A stretch of DNA of 64,000 bases, taken from NCBI GenBank assembly GCA_905234765.1, contig CAJOIF010000001.1, positions 62,001 through 126,000 on the forward strand, read 5' to 3'. Under the pieces are notes generated by a model. It saw only the letters and a program-made list of their open reading frames with translations, did no database searches and had not been told where the DNA came from. Below, piece by piece: positions 27,727-34,280 of this stretch; positions within the stretch are counted from its first letter, which is position 1; every line of letters begins with the position of its first letter. The stretch comes from an uncultured Bacteroidales bacterium (GTDB lineage Bacteria; Bacteroidota; Bacteroidia; Bacteroidales; F082). Both the position numbers and the translations under genes were made by a program.

Positions 27727-28676
27727 GTTGGAGTGATTATCGGTTGATTGTGCTTGAAGAATCTCAAGTTCAAGTAAATGGTACCATGAGGCGGAAATTG
27801 GGTTTGGCTATGTATTTTGACGATGGCACCACAGGTGAAATAGAAGAATACTGGATTGAAGGCGTGGGCAGCACTTACGGTTTCCTGAACAGTGGCTATG
27901 AAGGCTGGGACGGCGCGTTTGTCCATCTGTTGTGCTACCACGAGAACGGCAACCTGATTTGGGACAACGAGGAGTTTGACGACTGCGTGATGAACAGCGA
28001 TGGAGCACCTGCGACGTTCGCACCCCAAGGCGCGGAGTGGTATTTCGATGTGTTCAACCCATGGAGCACGCATCCTGAATATCAGAGGTTTTTCGTGGAA
28101 GGCGACACGGTTATCCAAGGCCATCAGTGCAGCATCATCGATCAGCATTTTTTGGATACAGGACATGACGGGGGCGAATTTGTGTATGAGGAAGACAATA
28201 AGGTGTATTGGTTCAATCCAACTACCAACGCCTTCTCGACTTTGTATGACTTTGATGCCGAAGCGGGAGAATCGTGGGATTACGAAGTAGGTGACTGCAC
28301 GCATCAGGTGATTGTCGACAGCGTTGGCAGCACGACTTGGCTTGGACACACTTACCGCACGCAGTGGGTTAGTTATTATGAAGATCCTTGGGTTGGTTCT
28401 AGCGGGAAAGGGAAAATCATAGAAGGAGTTGGCTATGAGAAAGGCTTGTTCCCCAGCATAGAAGTTTGCAATGGATGGGAAGTGTTTGATGCAAGTGAGA
28501 TAGAATACCTTCGTTGTTATGTTGATGATGGCGAGATGCTTTATCACGAAGGGGGATATGATTGCGAACAAACTACTGTCACACCGCCGAGCCATCCTGA
28601 ATGGTATTACGAAATCCTTAACGACCACTATTACCTACCAATACATGTACCAGGCGGGCGACACCATCATCAATGA
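27672..28676 (+). CDS. Frameshifted T9SS gene, segment 2 of 3
   Basis: The meaningful part starts near 27717 and continues the module cut off in segment 1 (EEYWIEGVGSTYGFLNSG, LLCYHENGNLIWDNE). A second related module follows (EWYFDVFNPWSTHPEYQ...CYVDDGEMLYHEGGYDCE). It ends in a wrong-frame tail after HPEWYYEILND, where a loss of several bases relative to paralogues (which read DDGSITYQ) shifts the frame. Because this second lesion is not a simple homopolymer change, true gene decay is plausible. Confidence 0.6.
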   Translation: MAAILPKRGAALRFQFSVGWSDYRLIVLEESQVQVNGTMRRKLGLAMYFDDGTTGEIEEYWIEGVGSTYGFLNSGYEGWDGAFVHLLCYHENGNLIWDNEEFDDCVMNSDGAPATFAPQGAEWYFDVFNPWSTHPEYQRFFVEGDTVIQGHQCSIIDQHFLDTGHDGGEFVYEEDNKVYWFNPTTNAFSTLYDFDAEAGESWDYEVGDCTHQVIVDSVGSTTWLGHTYRTQWVSYYEDPWVGSSGKGKIIEGVGYEKGLFPSIEVCNGWEVFDASEIEYLRCYVDDGEMLYHEGGYDCEQTTVTPPSHPEWYYEILNDHYYLPIHVPGGRHHHQ

Positions 28677-29394
28677 CGAGCCAACGCATATCCTTGTGAA
28701 GATCAACACGCTTTACGACAAGGGATTGCGTGAAGAGGTGACGCATGAGTATGTCTTTGAGCTCAACGGCAAGTTGTATTGGTGGAACAAGCGCACTCAT
28801 AGTTTCACCGTGCTTTATGACTACGAAGCCGAGGTTGGCGACAGCTGGGATATCATGGTCGGCATAGAGCCTCCACTCACCATGACTGTGGATGCTGTGG
28901 ATTACGTCGAATACGAAGGTAGAACCTATCGTGTGATGCACGTCAGCGACCCCGACGACCTTTTCAGCGGCGACATTGTTTGTGGCATTGGCCACCTGAC
29001 GAGTTTCTTCCCCGAAAGGCTGATGGACAACGGCGACGGTGTGCGCGTGGAGGGCTTGCGCTGCTACTGGGTGGAGGACGAGCTGGTGTTCAAATACGGC
29101 GACGAGGACTGCGATGCCATTTATGAGGAATTGCATGGGGTTGAGGAAGACGGCCCTTCGACAGGCACAGAGACCTTAATGGTTTATCCTAATCCGACGG
29201 ATGGGGTCCTCATAATTGAGACGCAAGGCATTGCGTCTCTACCAGCCACATATCGTATCACCAACCTCATGGGTCAAACCATCCTCACAGGCAACATCAC
29301 CGCCGAAACCCAACAAATTGATGTGTCAGCATTGCCTGAGGGTATGTATTTCATTACTGTGGGCGAGGGGACACGAAAATTTGTGGTGAGATAA
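28519..29394 (+). CDS. Frameshifted T9SS gene, segment 3 of 3 (shared module plus sorting domain)
   Basis: The real homology begins near 28630 (ITYQYMYQAGDTII); the first ~37 residues of this frame are out of frame. It contains the shared CGIGHLTSFFPE module (DIVCGIGHLTSFFPERLM, RCYWVEDELVFKYGDEDCDA). A type A sorting domain follows (VYPNPTDGVLIIE, YRITNLMGQTILTG), ending KFVVR. On its own it lacks a signal peptide, so it could be secreted only if the frame were repaired. Confidence 0.65.
   Translation: MLMMARCFITKGDMIANKLLSHRRAILNGITKSLTTTITYQYMYQAGDTIINDEPTHILVKINTLYDKGLREEVTHEYVFELNGKLYWWNKRTHSFTVLYDYEAEVGDSWDIMVGIEPPLTMTVDAVDYVEYEGRTYRVMHVSDPDDLFSGDIVCGIGHLTSFFPERLMDNGDGVRVEGLRCYWVEDELVFKYGDEDCDAIYEELHGVEEDGPSTGTETLMVYPNPTDGVLIIETQGIASLPATYRITNLMGQTILTGNITAETQQIDVSALPEGMYFITVGEGTRKFVVR
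29218..29239. repeat. Palindrome within the T9SS domain coding region
   Basis: GAGACGCAA-GGCA-TTGCGTCTC, at the same place in the sorting domain as 26181, 44591 and 47107. Confidence 0.8.
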
Positions 29395-29414
29395 ACCATT
29401 GCTTCCTTTATAAA

Positions 29415-29451
29415 GCAAACAGCCTGGGGAGCAATTCTCGGGCTGTTTGTT
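29415..29451. terminator. Hairpin terminator between convergent genes
   Basis: The stem CAAACAGCC/GGGCTGTTTG with a ~16-nt loop lies between the T9SS segment (stop at 29394) and the AbiEii-like gene (stop at 29453). It could serve both strands. Confidence 0.7.
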
Positions 29452-29452
29452 G

Positions 29453-30133
29453 TTATTTCTTGATTTTGATGTTTCGCTCTTCTATATATTGTCTGATGAA
29501 CTCTGCAATATCAGTCGTCGAGACATCATATCTAGGTTCAAGCAAATTAAAGCCTTCGGGCTTGCTGAAGTAGTTCTCGTTCAGCAGGATGCTGTAGATG
29601 AATTTCGAGTGTATGGTATGACGTGAGAACTTGCCAGCATATTCAACACCTTTGGCCAAATCGTAGTCTTCCTTCAGCAAGGAATAGATGTCGTAATAAT
29701 CCCGAAACGCGCTCCGGACAGCAATAGTGAACAGTTTCATGCCCAACAACTCCTGCAACGAAGGAGTGACTATGTTATTGTAGACGAAGCCTTTTCCTAA
29801 TTCTGGAACAGAGTTTTCCGGCTTGAAAAACGATAGCTTCACATTCCCATTTACAAAGATTTGTAACTGGTTTTTGCCAAGAAACTCTTTTCTGCAATCG
29901 GGGAAAACACGGGCCACTTCGGTGGAAATGGCTGAAAAGTCGAGCATCGGACGTTCTTTTCTCAAACCAAGCAGTTCGAAATCAAGGTCTTCGCTTTTCC
30001 TATGTTTCATTTGCAAGGATTGAGCAGTGCCGCCACAAAGGTACAAGCCTTTAATGACCTCCATTTGTGAGACAGCCTCAAAAACAGGTATTGTTTCCTG
30101 CTTAAGCCCTAATTTCCAGTCTTGGCTTTCCAT
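29453..30133 (-). CDS. AbiEii/AbiGii-type nucleotidyltransferase toxin
   Basis: The 226-residue protein has the nucleotidyltransferase signature GLYLCGGTAQSLQMKHRKSE followed by DLDFEL, in which GG and the paired Asp residues hold the nucleotide and metal. The middle segment TPSLQELLGMKLFTIAVRSA and FRDYYDIYSLLKE are typical of AbiEii family proteins, in which the R-DYYDIY helix is conserved. AbiEii toxins block growth, and related ones modify tRNA. It overlaps the upstream gene by 32 bp, the usual layout of antitoxin then toxin. The function is inferred from the family. Confidence 0.8.
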   Translation of the reverse strand: MESQDWKLGLKQETIPVFEAVSQMEVIKGLYLCGGTAQSLQMKHRKSEDLDFELLGLRKERPMLDFSAISTEVARVFPDCRKEFLGKNQLQIFVNGNVKLSFFKPENSVPELGKGFVYNNIVTPSLQELLGMKLFTIAVRSAFRDYYDIYSLLKEDYDLAKGVEYAGKFSRHTIHSKFIYSILLNENYFSKPEGFNLLEPRYDVSTTDIAEFIRQYIEERNIKIKK

Positions 30134-30452
30134 ATCGTTTCAAATATTGGTCGGGTTTCTTGATATCGAAAAACATGACGGCAAGTAGCCAGTTGATGAT
30201 GCCATAATAGTCGCCTTGCGAGACCAAACGCTCGCGCCACACACGCTGTATTTGCTTTAGGGGATATAACTCACTTAGTTTATGTAAGTCTTCAAACTCC
30301 AAATAAAGCAGAGCTTTCTCAATAAGCAAGCTATCGTCGATGCAGTTCGGGTTCTTGGCATACGACCACAGGCAACCCTGTTGTCCCAACTGCTGCCACA
30401 GGACGCGCTTTTTGTCCTCGCTTCGCTCAATATTACCACACTGTTTGTTCAT
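30102..30452 (-). CDS. Putative antitoxin partner of the AbiEii-like toxin
   Basis: The 116-residue soluble protein has no motif I can name; it is rich in charged residues (LIEKALLYLEFEDLHKLSEL, QRVWRERLVSQGDYYGIINW) and likely all-helical. Its 3' end overlaps the toxin start by 32 bp. Small genes of this size and style precede AbiEii-type toxins in Bacteroidales, so antitoxin is the best guess. TAATTTTG on the minus strand at 30460-30467 may be its promoter. Confidence 0.55.
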   Translation of the reverse strand: MNKQCGNIERSEDKKRVLWQQLGQQGCLWSYAKNPNCIDDSLLIEKALLYLEFEDLHKLSELYPLKQIQRVWRERLVSQGDYYGIINWLLAVMFFDIKKPDQYLKRYGKPRLEIRA

Positions 30453-30513
30453 GATGCTGCAAAATTACACAAAAACTTGAAATCATCCCTCTTTATCACC
30501 ATAAAAAAGTAAG

Positions 30514-30595
30514 GACAAGCCCATTTTATACATATCATTACTTCGCTGATTGTCAATAAAAACCAAAATGGACATTCCAAAAAAGTAGGGACATC
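30514..30595 (+). promoter_or_regulatory. GGACA(T) direct repeats upstream of the M14 peptidase gene
   Basis: GGACA at 30514 and GGACAT at 30571 and 30590 are spaced 57 and 19 bp, the same as at 21005-21086. The first and third follow AAAAAAGTA, and GGACATTCC precedes the third in both regions. The third lies 30 bp before the promoter TTG. Confidence 0.6.
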
Positions 30596-30619
30596 GGCTT
30601 TGGACGCTTCCTTGCGCTC

Positions 30620-30650
30620 TTGACAGTTGTTTTTTTTCTGCTTATCTTTG
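30620..30650 (+). promoter_or_regulatory. Bacteroidota promoter (TTG, 20 bp, TATCTTTG)
   Basis: TTG at 30620-30622 and TATCTTTG at 30643-30650, 23 nt before the M14 peptidase ATG. Confidence 0.75.
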
Positions 30651-30673
30651 CGTCAAATATCAAAAGACTTACT

Positions 30674-32332
30674 ATGAAACGCATTCTATTCTTGCTGGTT
30701 CTTGTTTGGCTTTTCGGGGACTCTTATGCCCAAACTGACCTTGAGGCTCTGATGGCTGCTCGTGGCGAGTACTATTTTTCCCTGCCTGTCCAACATCGTG
30801 AGGAGACCGCTCAGCTCACCCGTCTTTGCTCCATCGATAAGATGAAGGGCAACCATCTGATTTGCTACGCCAATGAGGAGCAATACCGGCAGCTTCTGGC
30901 CAAGGGCTATCATCCCAATCTGCTCACCCCGCCTTCCATGCTTGAGCATTACGCCATGTGGGACGGCACCGACCGCGAGGCCTACGACTGGGATGCCTAT
31001 CCCACCTACGAGGCTTATCAAGACATGATGAAGCGGTATGCCGAGGATTATCCAGAGCGATGCACGTACATCGATTTAGGTACACTGGCCAGCGGTCGTA
31101 AGCTCATGTTCTGCCGCATCAACAATGGCGAGCCCGACGGCAAGCCCAAGTTTCTCTATACCTCCACCATACATGGCGATGAGCTGACAGGCATGATGCT
31201 CATGCTCCGCCTCATTGACGAGCTTTGCACCAGCAACGACCCGCGCATCCTTGCGCTGATTGACCAGCTCGACATCTTCATCTCCCCCTGCACCAACCCC
31301 GACGGCACCTATTACGGGGGCAACAGCACCGTTTTTGGTGCCCGCCGCAACAACGCCAACAATGCAGACCTGAACCGCAACTATCCCGACTTCGACAACG
31401 GTCCGCATCCCGACGGCAAGGAGTATCAGCCTGAAACCCTAATGATGATGGAACTTGCCGAGCAATACCCTTTCACTATGGCAGCGAATTTTCACGGTGG
31501 CTCAGAGGTGCTGAACTATCCCTGGGACACCTACCAGCCGCTGCATCCCGACGACGAATGGTGGCAACTGGTCTGTCACGAATATGCCGACCTGACCCAC
31601 GAACATGACACCCTCTATATGAGCATCTACGACAACGGCATCGTCAACGGCTATGTGTGGTATCCCATCTATGGCAGCAGGCAGGACTATATGAATTATT
31701 ACGCCCAATGCCGCGAGGTGACCATCGAATGCTCCACCGCCTATACGCCCAACCCTTCGCTGATGCCCATGTATTGGACTTACAACCACGAGAGCATGTT
31801 GCGCTACATGGAGCAATGCCTCAACGGGATTCACGGCATAGTGACCGACTCGGTTACCGGCCAGCCTTTAGAGGCGGATGTCACCATTCTCAACCACGAT
31901 CATCATGGCTCAGCCGTCAGCAGCCACCTCCCTGTGGGCGACTATCACCGCCCCGTCAAAGGCGGCACCTACGAGGTGATGTATTCCCGAGAGGGCTATT
32001 ATCCCAAGACTTTCACCCTGACCGTTTCCGACGGGGAGACCTTGGTGCAGGATGTGCAATTGGTGCCTGTGGGGTATGGGCTGGATGAAGGCAGCCCTTC
32101 GACAGGCTCAGAGGCCATAACGGTTTATCCTAATCCGACGAATGGCATTGTGAATGTACGGCTGCCACAATGTGACAGCCCTACGGAATACCGTATCACC
32201 AACCTAATGGGCCAGACCCTAATGTCAGGCCAAATCACCGCTGAAAACCAACAGATTGACATCTCCAATTTGCCTCAAGGGATGTATTTTGTCAGTGTCG
32301 GAAATGAGACACGGAAGTTTGTGAAACGGTAA
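30674..32332 (+). CDS. T9SS-secreted M14 zinc carboxypeptidase
   Basis: The start at MKRILFLLVLVWLFGDSYA gives the signal peptide; the longer TTG start at 30620 would lie inside the promoter. The M14 catalytic residues are all visible in the 552-residue protein: zinc ligands His167 and Glu170 (STIHGDELTG), substrate-binding RRNNANNADLNRNYPD, zinc ligand His274 (MAANFHGG) and catalytic Glu352 (REVTIECS). A carboxypeptidase regulatory-like domain follows (GIVTDSVTGQPLEADVTI), then a T9SS sorting domain (VYPNPTNGIVNV...YRITNLMGQ). It should trim C-terminal residues from peptides at the cell surface. A TPR-TM-HTH gene follows by 24 bp. Confidence 0.92.
   Translation: MKRILFLLVLVWLFGDSYAQTDLEALMAARGEYYFSLPVQHREETAQLTRLCSIDKMKGNHLICYANEEQYRQLLAKGYHPNLLTPPSMLEHYAMWDGTDREAYDWDAYPTYEAYQDMMKRYAEDYPERCTYIDLGTLASGRKLMFCRINNGEPDGKPKFLYTSTIHGDELTGMMLMLRLIDELCTSNDPRILALIDQLDIFISPCTNPDGTYYGGNSTVFGARRNNANNADLNRNYPDFDNGPHPDGKEYQPETLMMMELAEQYPFTMAANFHGGSEVLNYPWDTYQPLHPDDEWWQLVCHEYADLTHEHDTLYMSIYDNGIVNGYVWYPIYGSRQDYMNYYAQCREVTIECSTAYTPNPSLMPMYWTYNHESMLRYMEQCLNGIHGIVTDSVTGQPLEADVTILNHDHHGSAVSSHLPVGDYHRPVKGGTYEVMYSREGYYPKTFTLTVSDGETLVQDVQLVPVGYGLDEGSPSTGSEAITVYPNPTNGIVNVRLPQCDSPTEYRITNLMGQTLMSGQITAENQQIDISNLPQGMYFVSVGNETRKFVKR
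32160..32180. repeat. Palindrome within the T9SS domain coding region (GGCTG type)
   Basis: GGCTGCCACA-A-TGTGACAGCC at the same site in the sorting domain as the GTAGAGACG palindromes, but from the family of the intergenic element at 26371. Confidence 0.7.
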
Positions 32333-32344
32333 GAAAGAAAAAAT

Positions 32345-32352
32345 TACTTTTG
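32345..32352 (+). promoter_or_regulatory. Promoter -7 element (TACTTTTG)
   Basis: It ends 4 nt before the TPR gene ATG at 32357, so a transcript from it would be nearly leaderless. Confidence 0.45.
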
Positions 32353-32356
32353 CGGC

Positions 32357-33007
32357 ATGAAACCGTTACGTTGCATAGCTATTCTTGCGTTCCTGCTTTT
32401 GGCCGCATGCGCCAAGCACGACACCCCTCCCCCGCCCGAGGAAGACATGCTCTATCGCGTGGAGTGCTTCTACCAAAACAATCTTGACAGCGCAATGCAA
32501 ATCCTTGACACACTGAATCTTTCAGTGCTTTCTGAAAAGGAAAGGGCGCATTATTGCCTGCTGCGAGCCAAGGTGAACGACGGCTTTCACAGATATTCTG
32601 ACTTCGATTCGCTGATGCAAATCGCTGAAAAGCAATTTATTGGCTGTAATGACACGTATTTCGAGGCCATGACTTATTGGATTTTGGCGCGTTTGGCTCA
32701 AATAGACGACATGGGGACTCAACATGTGCTGAACTATCGTTTGAAAGCCTTGCAAAGCATTGAGCAATGCCAGCATGTGGACGAGCGTTTGGTGCGTTTT
32801 TCGCTCACGCCCACCGACGAGCAGACCGTAATCGACCGCCTGAAATACGCAATCCATCAGCGACTTGGAATGTCGTACACCAACTCGGGATACCACAGGG
32901 AAGGTGTTGACCATCTCAAACAGGCCGACCAGTTTTATGCTGAAAAACAGCGGCGTTTCCGTTGGGAACGGCGTATTTACTCCTTGGCGAATACGACAGT
33001 TGCCTGA
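32357..33007 (+). CDS. TPR-TM-HTH lipoprotein, N-terminal segment of a frameshifted gene
   Basis: The lipobox-type signal peptide (MKPLRCIAILAFLLLAACAK) is followed by TPR-like helices (VECFYQNNLDSAMQILDTL, LGMSYTNSGYHREGVDHLKQ). The frame goes wrong after QFYAEKQ near 32950, where TPR homology continues in another frame (LGTAYLLLGEYDSCLMYY). One indel near the AAAAACAGCGGCG run would join the two parts into a ~540-residue protein like those at 21263 and 47283. Whether the break is real or an assembly error cannot be told here. Confidence 0.65.
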   Translation: MKPLRCIAILAFLLLAACAKHDTPPPPEEDMLYRVECFYQNNLDSAMQILDTLNLSVLSEKERAHYCLLRAKVNDGFHRYSDFDSLMQIAEKQFIGCNDTYFEAMTYWILARLAQIDDMGTQHVLNYRLKALQSIEQCQHVDERLVRFSLTPTDEQTVIDRLKYAIHQRLGMSYTNSGYHREGVDHLKQADQFYAEKQRRFRWERRIYSLANTTVA

Positions 33008-33990
33008 TGTATTACCGAATCGGCCTGCAATGTGCTGAAACGATTGGCGACACGGTTGAGGCTTCCTATTACTACACTGCGTTGGCTAGTTATTATCTCT
33101 ACTGCTTTGAAACTCAACATTATGATAATGAGGAAGATGGAAAGAAAGCGCTTCGTCAAGCCATTGCTGAAAGCCAGCAGGGATTGGAGGTTTTGCGCAC
33201 GGTCAATGGCCCTATGGCGAATAAGTATCAGTTTGATTTGACCGAAGACATTTCACAGGCCTATTTCGATTTGCAGCAATACGACTCTTGCCTCCATTAT
33301 GGATTGATGGCCGAGAGAATGAACCCCAAGGGCGGCGACCTCACCTTCCTTTACAAGCGCCTTTACGGTTCCTACAAAGCCTTGGGAGAAGAGGCCAATG
33401 CCGCCGTCTATGCCGATAAGTTGCTGACTGCCAGTCCCGACTATGGTGCAGAGCAGAAAGCTGTGGCCGAGGTGAAGGACGAATACGACAAGCAGTTGGA
33501 AATCCAGCGTTTGGAAAGCGAGCAGCAGTTGAAGCGTTACCGCCTCTACCTTTGGATTGCCTTGCTCATCATCGGGTTGATGGCCGTGCTTTGGACGACG
33601 TTGCGCTACCGCAAGAACAAGGAATTGGAGACCCTGAAACTCCGCGAGGCGCAACGCCAGCTACAGGCTGAATTGGAACAACTGTCCACGCAGCAGAAGG
33701 AAATGTTGCAACAACAGGCCGTAGCATTGTACCAGTCGGGGCAGAAAGACCGCCTGCAACGCATCATGGAAGCCTTCGAAGCCGCCTATCCCAAAGGCAT
33801 CGAGAAAATGAAGTCAGCCTATCCCGACCTCAACAAGACGGAGCGCAACTTGGTCATCCTGTCCTTCCTCGGCTTCCGCATCAAGGAAGAATCCGACCTG
33901 CTCGAATTGAGCGAAAACACGGTGGCAAAATACCGCTCCAACCTCAAAAACAAGGCCGATTCCAACCCGATTTCAGCCCTTTTCGACTGA
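32962..33990 (+). CDS. TPR-TM-HTH protein, C-terminal segment of a frameshifted gene
   Basis: Starting at a TTG within the overlap, this segment has TPRs (AYLLLGEYDSCLMYYRIGLQ, AYFDLQQYDSCLHYGLMAER). One membrane helix follows (RLYLWIALLIIGLMAVLWTT, ~180-198 of this segment), then a coiled coil (~205-260) and a C-terminal LuxR-like helix-turn-helix (LNKTERNLVILSFLGFRIKE, ...LSENTVAKYRSNLKNK). The HTH is the clearest of the three homologues in the window. It probably belongs to one gene with 32357-33007. It lies between the M14 and C10 peptidase cargo genes. Confidence 0.7.
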   Translation: MGTAYLLLGEYDSCLMYYRIGLQCAETIGDTVEASYYYTALASYYLYCFETQHYDNEEDGKKALRQAIAESQQGLEVLRTVNGPMANKYQFDLTEDISQAYFDLQQYDSCLHYGLMAERMNPKGGDLTFLYKRLYGSYKALGEEANAAVYADKLLTASPDYGAEQKAVAEVKDEYDKQLEIQRLESEQQLKRYRLYLWIALLIIGLMAVLWTTLRYRKNKELETLKLREAQRQLQAELEQLSTQQKEMLQQQAVALYQSGQKDRLQRIMEAFEAAYPKGIEKMKSAYPDLNKTERNLVILSFLGFRIKEESDLLELSENTVAKYRSNLKNKADSNPISALFD

Positions 33991-34056
33991 AAAAAATCTG
34001 TACTTTTTTCGCGCAACTCACTGATTTTCAAAACTGACTTCTGAAAAAATCTGTAC
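33991..34056 (+). promoter_or_regulatory. Paired AAAAAATCTGTAC sites upstream of the C10 protease
   Basis: AAAAAATCTGTAC occurs at 33991 and 34044, separated by TGATTTTCAAAAC, which resembles TGATTTCCAAAAC at the same relative place in the 21 kb region. The layout recalls the GGACAT regions but the motif differs. It is likely an operator for the promoter at 34094. Confidence 0.4.
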
Positions 34057-34093
34057 TCGGCCAAAATCTTGGATTTTTGGCGATTTTTTGTTA

Positions 34094-34101
34094 TAGTTTT
34101 G
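34094..34101 (+). promoter_or_regulatory. Promoter -7 element (TAGTTTTG)
   Basis: It precedes the short ORF and inverted repeat in the leader of the C10 protease gene by 2 nt. No well-spaced TTG is certain. Confidence 0.5.
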
Positions 34102-34103
34102 CC

Positions 34104-34256
34104 ATGATGAAAAGATTCCCTGCGGGGAATGGAGTGAAAACAATAGATCAAAAGGCGGTGGCAGGACAAGTCATAAACTATCAACTGGCTCTAACCGCCG
34201 CAGTTCACAAAACAACAGAACTCCATTCCCCGCAGGGGAAACTCAATAAGACATAA
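34104..34256 (+). CDS. Short ORF (50 codons) in the C10 protease leader
   Basis: An ATGATG 2 nt after the -7 element opens a 50-codon frame (MMKRFPAGNGVKTIDQ... ending GKLNKT) that stops 24 nt before the C10 protease ATG. Its two ends are encoded by the arms of the inverted repeat at 34116-34240. It could be a leader peptide, or only the coding shadow of a repeat element; no homology is recognised. Confidence 0.3.
   Translation: MMKRFPAGNGVKTIDQKAVAGQVINYQLALTAAVHKTTELHSPQGKLNKT
34116..34240. repeat. Nested inverted repeat in the C10 protease leader
   Basis: The outer arms TTCCCTGCGGGGAATGGAGT (34116-34135) and ACTCCATTCCCCGCAGGGGAA-type (34220-34240) pair over ~20 bp. The inner arms GGCGGT (34156) and ACCGCC (34194) also pair. 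The RNA leader could form a long stem. Confidence 0.75.
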
Positions 34257-34280
34257 CTAACCACATTAAAACATACTACA

